Origin: CAZZBK01 sp964652155
GTDB taxonomy: Bacteria; Planctomycetota; Planctomycetia; Pirellulales; PNKZ01
Reading direction: 5' to 3'
Length of the DNA: 49,642 bases
Assembly (NCBI GenBank): GCA_964652155.1
Contig: CAZZBK010000021.1
Span: 1 to 49,642, forward strand
Both the position numbers and the translations under genes were made by a program. Positions 16,242 through 23,059 of the stretch are shown piece by piece. Each line of letters opens with the position of its first letter. Within the stretch, counting starts at the first letter, position 1. The notes beneath the pieces are model-generated. The model saw only the letters and a list, made by a program, of their open reading frames with translations, was not told the origin of the DNA and did no database searches.

Positions 16242-17396
16242 GTGAATTGGGTCATGCGCGTCACGGTCTGGCGCGGCGTGCTTGGGTTGCTTGCCATGCT
16301 GGGCTCGTCCGTGAATGGCGCTGAGCAGGACGAGCAAATTGCCGAACTGATCTTCCGCCTGGGCTCGTCACGCTTCGAGGAGCGCGAAGCGGCATCGCGC
16401 GAGTTGCTCGCGCTCGGAGGCGCTTCGCGCGGGGCTCTGCAAGCCGCGCGCAGCGAGCACCCCGACGCGGAGGTCCGCGCCCGGGCTCGACGATTGCTGC
16501 CGGCCGTCGAGCGGGCCGATCAAGAGTTGCGGCTAGCCCGGTTCTTGGCGCAGAGCGAGGGGGATCAGGGCGTGCCAGGCTGGCAGGCGTTTTGCGACGT
16601 GGTCGGCAACTCGCCGCAGTCACGCGAACTGTTCGCAAAAATGCATCGCGCGGAACCGACCTTGATGATGGCGCTCGACGGCCCCTTGGCCGACTTGAGC
16701 GAGACACTATTGGAGCGCCTCGTCACGTTGACCAACTATCGGCGCAGTGGCGCGCCGCGCGAGCAAGCCACGGCCGAAGGTATTTGCGCGCTGTTGTATT
16801 TTTCCGGTCGGGTCGACTTCGTCTTGCCCGACAATTTACTCTCGCAGTTGGCCTCGCTCACGCTGCAGAATACGATGAGCACGCAGGCCACGACCGGCGC
16901 TTACAGCCCTGCCACGCAAGCGCTGCTGAGTTGGTGGATTGCGCGTGAGTGGAGCGACAATACGACTTATTCGATGCTCAATATCGCGGCGCGGTACGAT
17001 CTCAGGCAGAGCGGCGCTGTCGTGGCGCGACGCTTGCTCGGTGCCGGTCCGAAGAGTGCGCACATCCTGCAATACGCATTGCTCACCATTGCCCGGTTTG
17101 GCTCTCGGGTCGATCTTGCGCTCGTTGAGCCCCGGATGACCGACATGACCGTGTGCATGTCGTTCTCGCCCGATGGCAAGAAGAAGCGTGAGTTGCAGAT
17201 TCGCGACGTGGCGCTGGCGGCGGCGGTGAAGTTGAGCGGTCAGAAGCGCGAGAGCTTTGGCTGGCCCGCAGCCGCCGATCAGGAGACGAGCTATTTTAAT
17301 CCGTCGATCTTGATCTTCGCGGAAGACGCGGACCGTGATGCGGCCCACGCACGCTGGAAGCAATGGAAGTCCGAGTCGAGCACTGCGAACAAATGA
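16242..17396 (+). CDS. Secreted HEAT-like repeat protein, function unknown
   Basis: GTG at 16242 is preferred over ATG at 16221: GGAG lies 9 nt before it, and it gives a compact signal peptide ending near SSVNGA. The mature protein opens with a helical repeat, IAELIFRLGSSRFEEREAASRELLALG, followed by a second helix pair. This pattern is common at the start of secreted planctomycete proteins of unknown function. The remaining 280 residues are mainly helical, with no catalytic motif I can see. The stop codon lies inside the first unit of a 16-bp tandem repeat (17385-17448). It follows the flavoprotein gene by about 80 bp, but no functional link is evident. Confidence 0.75.
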   Translation: MNWVMRVTVWRGVLGLLAMLGSSVNGAEQDEQIAELIFRLGSSRFEEREAASRELLALGGASRGALQAARSEHPDAEVRARARRLLPAVERADQELRLARFLAQSEGDQGVPGWQAFCDVVGNSPQSRELFAKMHRAEPTLMMALDGPLADLSETLLERLVTLTNYRRSGAPREQATAEGICALLYFSGRVDFVLPDNLLSQLASLTLQNTMSTQATTGAYSPATQALLSWWIAREWSDNTTYSMLNIAARYDLRQSGAVVARRLLGAGPKSAHILQYALLTIARFGSRVDLALVEPRMTDMTVCMSFSPDGKKKRELQIRDVALAAAVKLSGQKRESFGWPAAADQETSYFNPSILIFAEDADRDAAHARWKQWKSESSTANK

Positions 17397-17448
17397 CGCG
17401 GCGAACAAATGACGCAGTGAAAAAATGACGCGGTGAACAAATGACTCG
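17385..17448 (+). repeat. Four tandem copies of a 16-bp unit over a stop codon
   Basis: Units gcgaacaaatgacgcg, gcgaacaaatgacgca, gtgaaaaaatgacgcg and gtgaacaaatgactcg run head to tail. The first contains the last codons and TGA of the upstream gene, and every unit repeats the AAATGA core. This is probably recent slippage amplification. Confidence 0.85.
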
Positions 17449-17474
17449 GTTCAATGCAGCCTAGCGCAATAAAA

Positions 17475-17546
17475 AGCCCCCCGGTGTCTCGCGGACCACC
17501 GAGGGGCTCCCCTTCTGGTTGCGGCCTCAGAGGATGGAGCCGCAAC
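17475..17546. other. Two consecutive strong stem-loops
   Basis: Stem 1 pairs agccccccggtg (17475-17486) with caccgaggggct (17497-17508), with one mismatch and a 10-nt loop. Stem 2 pairs gttgcggc (17518-17525) with gccgcaac (17539-17546). An A-run lies on the 5' side of stem 1, so the T-run needed for intrinsic termination exists only for minus-strand transcripts; for the upstream plus-strand gene the terminator is imperfect. A bidirectional terminator or a small structured RNA are both possible. The rest of the 17397-17797 gap is AT-rich promoter-like DNA. Confidence 0.5.
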
Positions 17547-17749
17547 ACATCTATAAGGCTATACCAACGCGCGGCGCGTGTTAATCCCAAAATCACGGTG
17601 TTGGAAAAAGTTGTGTTGTGAAAATATTGGGAAGCGGATGTTTTTACCCAACTTGACTGGGCTTTCGATAATTCACAAGTCGTCTAGCCTGCTAAGTTTA
17701 ACGCTCATTCTCGCTCCGTTAGAATTCATTGCTCACATTAATAACCGAC

Positions 17750-17765
17750 ATGGTTTTTTAACCAT
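17750..17765. promoter_or_regulatory. Perfect palindrome before the Gfo/Idh gene, possible operator
   Basis: The sequence atggtt-tttt-aaccat lies 32 bp before the ATG, in the AT-rich stretch 17578-17797, which differs sharply from the surrounding GC-rich DNA. Its position would suit a repressor site overlapping a promoter. No regulator is identified. Confidence 0.35.
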
Positions 17766-17797
17766 AAACATCGATTTTTCAGGCTAAAAGGATCGGC

Positions 17798-19480
17798 ATG
17801 CTTCCCCATCTTCTTGGACAGTTGGTGCGCAGTGCGATCGACCAGGGACGCATCGGCACGCCCGTCGCGGCTCGCTGCCTCGTATCGGGCGAGGCCGATC
17901 GGCCATTACCCCAAACGGCGGCCATTATTGCCGACTTGGTTTGTAGCTGTTTGCAGGCCGAGCCCGCCCAGCTCTGGGCGCGCGGGGGCGAGTCGCTCGG
18001 ACATCTCAGCGTGCAGATCCATTGTCGCACGGGACAAATGTTACTGGTCGCCGCGGGGGCTCCCGGCCGACAACGTCCGCTGACCGAACTGGTGCTCCTC
18101 GGCAATCGCGGCATGTTGCATTGGGAAGGGAGCGAGGCCGACGAGTTGCTCGCCAACCACGAGAGCGACGCGGTCGTCACACCACGTGCCGAACGGTTGG
18201 CACGCGCGATCAACGTGGCGCTTGGATCGGGTGAACCGGTCGACGTCGAGCAGCCCCAGGCCAGGGGGCTATGCGCGCTGCCCACGCAACCGGCGCCGCG
18301 CGCTCATCCGCGGCCGCGCATCGCGCCGAGCGCTGCGCCCTTGGGCGTGCTGTTGATCAATGGCAATCAGTCGCATCAGGAGAACTACGCGCGCTCGTTC
18401 GCCGCCGATCCGCGCTGTCGACTCATTGGGCTGACCGACGAGCCGGGCCTAAGCGCGCGACGCCAGCAATTGAACGCCGAATTGGCGGCGGAACTCAACA
18501 TCCCGCTGCTCGGCGATCTGGACGCGGCCATCGAGCGCGACGACGTGCAGATCATTTGCATCTGCGCCGCTCCGGAACGACGTGCGCGGATCATCGAGCG
18601 TTGTGCGCGAACGGGCAAACACTTGTATCTCGACAAACCGCTCGCAGCGGGGGTTGAGGAGTCCGACGCGATTGTCGCGGCGCTGCGTGACGCGCCGATC
18701 GTGCAGCAAATGTTCAGCTTGGTTCATACGTCGCTCTCACAGCGCGTGCGTCGCGTCGTCGAGAGTGGCGCGATTGGCGAGTTGCTGGCCGTGCACTGCG
18801 ACGCCTTTTTCGCCAAAGGGCCCGGCGGCACCGCTCAACTCGGCGCGCCGCGACGCGAGACGGCACGCCCCACGCAGTACGAGCAGATCGAAGCCAAACG
18901 CGAGCTGCACAACGTCGGCGTATATGCGCTCGTGCTGATTCGCTGGTTGCTGGGGCGCGACACGCGCCGGATCGTGGCGCACACGGGCAACTTTTTTTTC
19001 GCCGAGCATCAGCGACTCGATATGGAAGATTATGCCCAGGCCACCTTGGAACTCGATGGTGGCGTGCTGGCCACCGTGGCCACCGGTCGGGTCGGTTGGC
19101 GCTTGCACCCGAGCGGCGGCATGAATCGCGTGCTCCTGGTCGGCACGCGGGGGACCGTGGCCGTCGATGCACATCTTCCGCGGCTCGATGTCTGGGCCGA
19201 CGAAGAGCCTTGGCCGATGCCGAGCCGCCATCCGGAAGACCCGATGGGCTTTTGGACCAGCACGTGCAATGCCTCGGGCGCGGTGCCGAAACGCAGCTGG
19301 CTGACGCCGCCGGAGCCAACCGACGACATCCGCTATTTTGTCGACTGCGTGGTCGAGGGGCGGCCGAGCGACGTGCCGGTCGAGATTGCCGCTCATGTGA
19401 TGGAAGTCTTGATCGCCGCGTATGAGTCGGCGGCGTCACAGAAGGCCGTGACGCTGCCAATCGCGCGCCAGCCAGCGTGA
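17798..19480 (+). CDS. Gfo/Idh/MocA family oxidoreductase with extra N-terminal domain
   Basis: This 560-residue protein has its nucleotide-binding domain only from about residue 182 (LGVLLINGNQSHQENYA), not at the N-terminus. The domain continues to the family Lys-Pro motif in YLDKPLAAG (about 277-285), then the C-terminal sheet domain with KRELHNVGVYALVLIRWLLG (about 365-384). The family oxidises or reduces sugars and related polyols with NAD(P). The first 150 residues, opening HLLGQLVRSAIDQGRIGTPV and including RPLTELVLLGNRGMLHWEG, look like a shrunken copy of the family's own C-terminal substrate domain. A Pro/Ala/Arg linker (about 155-180) joins the parts. It precedes the PhyH and phosphatase genes on the same strand. 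Confidence 0.88.
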   Translation: MLPHLLGQLVRSAIDQGRIGTPVAARCLVSGEADRPLPQTAAIIADLVCSCLQAEPAQLWARGGESLGHLSVQIHCRTGQMLLVAAGAPGRQRPLTELVLLGNRGMLHWEGSEADELLANHESDAVVTPRAERLARAINVALGSGEPVDVEQPQARGLCALPTQPAPRAHPRPRIAPSAAPLGVLLINGNQSHQENYARSFAADPRCRLIGLTDEPGLSARRQQLNAELAAELNIPLLGDLDAAIERDDVQIICICAAPERRARIIERCARTGKHLYLDKPLAAGVEESDAIVAALRDAPIVQQMFSLVHTSLSQRVRRVVESGAIGELLAVHCDAFFAKGPGGTAQLGAPRRETARPTQYEQIEAKRELHNVGVYALVLIRWLLGRDTRRIVAHTGNFFFAEHQRLDMEDYAQATLELDGGVLATVATGRVGWRLHPSGGMNRVLLVGTRGTVAVDAHLPRLDVWADEEPWPMPSRHPEDPMGFWTSTCNASGAVPKRSWLTPPEPTDDIRYFVDCVVEGRPSDVPVEIAAHVMEVLIAAYESAASQKAVTLPIARQPA

Positions 19481-19528
19481 CCCGCTCAACAGCAGGGCGC
19501 GCAATCGTTATAGTGGCGGCAGCTGCTT

Positions 19529-19551
19529 CCCTCTCCCGCAAGGGGAGAGGG
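19529..19551 (+). terminator. 9-bp GC-rich stem-loop after the Gfo/Idh gene
   Basis: ccctctccc (19529-19537) pairs with gggagaggg (19543-19551) around a gcaag loop, 48 bp after the stop. No long T-run follows, so termination is not certain. Similar ccctctcccgcaagggg sequences are common dispersed repeats in bacteria. Confidence 0.45.
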
Positions 19552-19592
19552 GGTCATACGAAAATATCCAGCATCATTTGAAACCCCAACAC

Positions 19593-20474
19593 ATGGTCAC
19601 CGACCTGGCTCAACGGCATCATCTGATCAATGATCTATTCGCGCGCCCCACGACACGCGCGCTCTGGAATCGGTATCGGCTCAGCGCCGAACAGGTCGCT
19701 CATTATCATGAGTACGGCTACGTGGCCGGGATCCGGCTGCTAGACGACGCGCAGGTCGAGCAGTTGCGCCGTGAGTTGGCCACGCTCGTCGATGGCCAGC
19801 ACCCGAGCCACGAACTGTTCTACGAGTTTCACTCGAACGAGTCTCCTGATCCGAGCCGCGTATTGTTTCATGCGCTCGGCGCGTGGCGCATCACGGCCGG
19901 CTTTCACGACGTGCTGTGGAATCCGGCGTTGGTCATGGCGGCGTCGCAACTGCTCGATGGGGCGGTCCGTTTCTGGCACGATCAACTGTTCTGCAAACCG
20001 GCCCAGCATGGCGGCGTGGTCGCCTGGCACCAGGACTATTCGTACTGGACCCGCACACAACCCATGGCGCACCTCACCTGCTGGATTGGGCTCGACGACG
20101 CCACGGCCGACAACGGCTGTTTGCAATATATCCCAGGCAGTCATCGTTGGCCGTTGCTCCCGGTGACGGGCTTGGCCGGCGACATGCACGCGATCGACTC
20201 GGTGCTGAGCGTCGAGCAGCGCGCGGCGTTTAAGCCCTTCGCGATCGAGTTGAAAAAAGGTGAGGCGGCCTTTCATCATCCGTTGCTCGTGCATGGCTCG
20301 TATGAGAACCGCACCGAGCGTCCGCGCCGCGCGGTGGTGGTCAACATGGTGCGTGACGGCGTGTGCTCGTCGAGCCACGAGCCGCTGCTCGCGGGGGTGC
20401 CGCCGATCGGGGCCGGAGAAAAACTCGCCGGGCCGTTCTTCCCGCTGCTCTTCGATCCTGCCGAGGCCGCATGA
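19593..20474 (+). CDS. Phytanoyl-CoA dioxygenase (PhyH) family protein
   Basis: This 293-residue Fe(II)/2-oxoglutarate-dependent oxygenase has the iron-binding facial triad: His146 and Asp148 in AWHQDYSYW, and distal His234 in LLVHGSYENRT. A following arginine (RPRRAVVVN, about 244) is placed to bind 2-oxoglutarate. The block HLTCWIGLDDATADNGCLQYIPGSHRW is classic for the family. Members hydroxylate diverse small molecules, and the substrate is unknown. ATG at 19593 is used because the frame is extended only by an upstream TTG. Its TGA overlaps the ATG of the phosphatase gene (ATGA at 20471), so the two are translationally coupled. Confidence 0.9.
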   Translation: MVTDLAQRHHLINDLFARPTTRALWNRYRLSAEQVAHYHEYGYVAGIRLLDDAQVEQLRRELATLVDGQHPSHELFYEFHSNESPDPSRVLFHALGAWRITAGFHDVLWNPALVMAASQLLDGAVRFWHDQLFCKPAQHGGVVAWHQDYSYWTRTQPMAHLTCWIGLDDATADNGCLQYIPGSHRWPLLPVTGLAGDMHAIDSVLSVEQRAAFKPFAIELKKGEAAFHHPLLVHGSYENRTERPRRAVVVNMVRDGVCSSSHEPLLAGVPPIGAGEKLAGPFFPLLFDPAEAA

Positions 20475-21106
20475 TTTTGTATCTGATTCGTCATGGCGAG
20501 AGCGCGTTCAATGTCGAGGGGCGCATTCAAGGGCAGCTCGACGTGCCGCTGTCCGAGTTGGGCCGTCAACAGTCGCTGGCCCTGGCCGAGGCGGCCGCCG
20601 AACTCCCCATCGAAGCGATTTATTGCAGCCCGCTCGAACGGGCCCGGCAAACGGCATGGCCACTGGCCGAACGATTGAAGCTGAGCGTGCAGTACGATGC
20701 GCAACTCATGGAACTCAACGCGGGCGTGTTTCAGGGGCTGGTCTGGGCCGAGATCGAGCAACGCTATCCGCGCGAGGCCGCGAGTTGGCGCGCTCAACAG
20801 GGCGATTACCGCATTCCCGACGGGGAATCGCGACGCGATCTGATGCAGCGCGCCGAGCAGGCGCTGCAGCGCATCCTCGCGCTGCCTCACGATCATGTGG
20901 CGGTCGTCTCGCATGGCGGCGCGCTCTCGGCCGGTCTCAAGGCCTTGCTGGGCGTGCCGGTCGAGCGCAACCCGTTTATCTTTTACAACGCGTCGATCAG
21001 CCGGTTGCAGTCGACCGCCGGGCAACTCAAGCTGCTCACGCTCAATCAGATCGAGCACCTGCAACGTCCCGGCCGCGAATTGATGAGCCGGATGGGCGAT
21101 CTGTAG
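20471..21106 (+). CDS. Histidine phosphatase (phosphoglycerate mutase-like) family
   Basis: This 211-residue cytoplasmic enzyme has the phosphohistidine motif LIRHGES (His8), the YCSPLERARQTA block with a phosphate-binding arginine, a proton-donor Glu in LMELNAGVFQGL (about 80), and the second histidine His148 in VVSHGGAL. The length fits broad-specificity cofactor-independent phosphatases (CobC/GpmB-like) better than true glycolytic mutases. It starts within the stop of the PhyH gene, which implies a related substrate, perhaps a phosphorylated product of the oxidoreductase/dioxygenase pair; that is inference. Confidence 0.9.
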   Translation: MILYLIRHGESAFNVEGRIQGQLDVPLSELGRQQSLALAEAAAELPIEAIYCSPLERARQTAWPLAERLKLSVQYDAQLMELNAGVFQGLVWAEIEQRYPREAASWRAQQGDYRIPDGESRRDLMQRAEQALQRILALPHDHVAVVSHGGALSAGLKALLGVPVERNPFIFYNASISRLQSTAGQLKLLTLNQIEHLQRPGRELMSRMGDL

Positions 21107-21137
21107 CGCCAGTTTTTGATGCTGGGGTTATTTTCTT

Positions 21138-21159
21138 TAGCCGCTGCGCGTCGCGGCTA
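21138..21159 (+). terminator. Possible terminator hairpin after the phosphatase gene
   Basis: tagccgc (21138-21144) pairs with gcggcta (21153-21159) around an 8-nt loop, 31 bp after the stop, with caatttt shortly downstream. It abuts the cruciform element at 21158-21285, so it could equally be part of that repeat. Confidence 0.4.
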
Positions 21160-21285
21160 GAGCAATTTTCAGTACCATCTAGCAGGTGCCATGCCCACGG
21201 CTCGGCGTGGGCATGTACGCGCATGGCCACGCGGACGTGGCCATGGCACCCCCACGAACGCTACAACCATCTGGAACGTGCTCTA
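21158..21285. repeat. Cruciform repetitive element with two 10-bp hairpins inside closing stems
   Basis: Terminal arms tagagca (21158-21164) and tgctcta (21279-21285) are inverted. Inside, ggtgc (21185-21189) pairs with gcacc (21246-21250) and closes two perfect hairpins: catgcccacg/cgtgggcatg (21190-21215, 6-nt loop) and catggccacg/cgtggccatg (21222-21245, 4-nt loop). A single strand would fold as a three-way junction. It is non-coding and lies between the convergent phosphatase and yidD genes. A REP- or MITE-like element is the likely explanation. Confidence 0.7.
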
Positions 21286-21301
21286 ACGTGAAGAAGCATC
21301 T

Positions 21302-21532
21302 CTACGGCGGGTCGTAACCGCCGTGGTGCCAAGGATGGCAACGGCAGATGCGCGCGACGCCCTTGAGCGCGCCGCGCAGCGGGCCATACTTCTCGACCGC
21401 GCCAATAAAGTAATGGCTGCACGTGGGCTGAAAACGACACTGTCGGCCGATGATCGGGCTGAGCGTCCACTGATAGCCGCGCACCAGTCCGATGAGCACG
21501 CGCGACAGCAGTTGCGACAGGGTGTTGAGCAC
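21302..21532 (-). CDS. yidD: Membrane protein insertion efficiency factor YidD
   Basis: This 76-residue peripheral membrane protein assists YidC/Oxa1-dependent insertion. It shows an amphipathic N-terminus (LIGLVRGYQWTLSPIIG) and the family core CRFQPTCSHYFIGAVEKYG, followed by RICRCHPWHHGGYDP. The three conserved cysteines are present. It normally neighbours rpmH, rnpA and yidC near the origin; here it is the last gene of a minus-strand run, 18 bp after the DUF1501 gene, with the cruciform repeat immediately beyond its stop. The family call is firm. The context is unusual and may reflect rearrangement. Confidence 0.92.
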   Translation of the reverse strand: MLNTLSQLLSRVLIGLVRGYQWTLSPIIGRQCRFQPTCSHYFIGAVEKYGPLRGALKGVARICRCHPWHHGGYDPP

Positions 21533-21550
21533 GATCGTGATGACCCGACG

Positions 21551-23047
21551 CTAGGCGAGGATGCCGCGAATGATTTGCGGTTCCTGCACGCCGGTCAGTT
21601 TGTGGTTAAGTCCGCCGTAGAAGTACGTGAGCCGATGATAGTCGAGTCCCATCAGATGTAAAATGGTCGCGTGCAGATCGCGAATATGGTGTCGATTCGT
21701 GACCGCCTCGTGCCCCAGTTCGTCGGTTTCGCCATAGCTGCCAGGCTTCAAGCCGCCGCCGGCCATGAAGTACGTGAAGCCTTTGGGGTTGTGATCGCGA
21801 CCATCGCCCGATCCTTGTACGACCGGCTGGCGACCGAACTCGCCCCCCCAGACGATCAGCGTTTCGTCGAGCAGCCCGCGGCGGTCGAGGTCGGCGAGCA
21901 ATCCGGCGATCGGCTTGTCGATTTCGGGCCCATGAATCTTCAGGTTCTCTTCGACCCCGTTATGGGCATCCCAGTTTTGCTGTTGGTGTCCGCCGCCGTG
22001 ATAGATTTGCACGAAGCGCACACCCCGTTCGACTAACCGCCGCGCGATGAGACACTGCCGCGCGAAGGGTGCGGGCCCAACCGTGATCGGATGATCCCCC
22101 GGCTTGTCGTACAGGCCGTAAAGTTGCTTGGTCTCCTCGGCTTCGCTCGTCAGGTCGAGCGCTTCGGGGGCGGCTGTTTGCAATTGGAACGCGAGTTCGT
22201 AGCTGGCAATACGGGCTTGCAACTCGCTGTAGCCGGGGCGATCGGCCAGATGCGCGGCGTTGAGTTCGTTGATCGTGTTGATCTGGTCGCGCTGCATCTC
22301 GGGCGTGGCCCCGGTCGTGGGGCTGAGATTCAAGATCGGCTCGCCCGCCGAGCGGAACACGGTTCCCTGATACGCGGCGGGCATGAAGCCGCTCGACCAG
22401 TTGACCGCCCCGCTGATCGGTCCGCCGCGCGGGTCGAGCATCACGACATACCCGGGCAGGTTTTGGTTTTCGCTCCCCAGCCCATAGCCCAGCCACGAGC
22501 CCAACGACGGGTAGCCTTGAATGATCCGGCCGCTGTTCATCTGCAACATCGCCGAGCCATGCACGAACGAGTCGGCGTAGAGCGACTTGATCACGGAGAG
22601 CTTGTCCATGTGCTGTGCAAGGTGCGGGAAGACATCGCTGCACCACTGACCGGTCTCGCCATGCTGTTGGAACTTGCGCTTGCTCGCCAGCAGTTTCGAG
22701 GGACGCAAGCTGCGGCGGCGAATCTCCATCTGGACCGACTGCCCGTCGCGCTTTTGCAGCTCCGGCTTGTAGTCGAACAAATCCATCTGCGAAGGGCCGC
22801 CGTACATGAACATGAAGATGCACGACTTGACCTTGGTCGGCAGGTGCGCCGGACGCGGCGCGAGCGGGTTGGCCAATGAGCCATTCGCGGGCGCAGTGCC
22901 GCCGGCGGCCTGGGCGGCGCGGCTAAAAAAGCCGTCTTGCTCGAGCAGCGCCGACAAGGCAACCGACCCGAAGCCCGCGCCCAACTGCCAGACAAATTCG
23001 CGCCGCGAGCCACAGCAACGCGGCGCGGTGTGTTTTTCAGTGCTCAT
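21551..23047 (-). CDS. DUF1501 family secreted protein
   Basis: This 498-residue protein has a Tat-like leader (SRREFVWQLGAGFGSVALSALL, about 14-35), implying export of a folded protein. The DUF1501 hallmarks follow: KSCIFMFMYGGPSQMDLFDYKPEL, FPHLAQHMDKLSVIKSLYAD, PGYVVMLDPRGGPISGA, and the late VWGGEFGRQPVVQGSGDGRDHNPKG. The fold belongs to the alkaline phosphatase/sulfatase superfamily, but the canonical Cys/Ser nucleophile motif of sulfatases is not visible. In planctomycetes these proteins are nearly always encoded with a PSD1/cytochrome-c protein, as here (12 bp after it), and are thought to act on complex polysaccharides. The exact reaction is unknown. Confidence 0.93.
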   Translation of the reverse strand: MSTEKHTAPRCCGSRREFVWQLGAGFGSVALSALLEQDGFFSRAAQAAGGTAPANGSLANPLAPRPAHLPTKVKSCIFMFMYGGPSQMDLFDYKPELQKRDGQSVQMEIRRRSLRPSKLLASKRKFQQHGETGQWCSDVFPHLAQHMDKLSVIKSLYADSFVHGSAMLQMNSGRIIQGYPSLGSWLGYGLGSENQNLPGYVVMLDPRGGPISGAVNWSSGFMPAAYQGTVFRSAGEPILNLSPTTGATPEMQRDQINTINELNAAHLADRPGYSELQARIASYELAFQLQTAAPEALDLTSEAEETKQLYGLYDKPGDHPITVGPAPFARQCLIARRLVERGVRFVQIYHGGGHQQQNWDAHNGVEENLKIHGPEIDKPIAGLLADLDRRGLLDETLIVWGGEFGRQPVVQGSGDGRDHNPKGFTYFMAGGGLKPGSYGETDELGHEAVTNRHHIRDLHATILHLMGLDYHRLTYFYGGLNHKLTGVQEPQIIRGILA

Positions 23048-23059
23048 CGTGATGGCTCG

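Noticed and set aside
17475..17508. Simple rho-independent terminator for the upstream HEAT-like gene
   Set aside because: The stem is strong, but the T-run is missing on the plus strand and the A-run precedes the stem, so it was kept only as a generic stem-loop.
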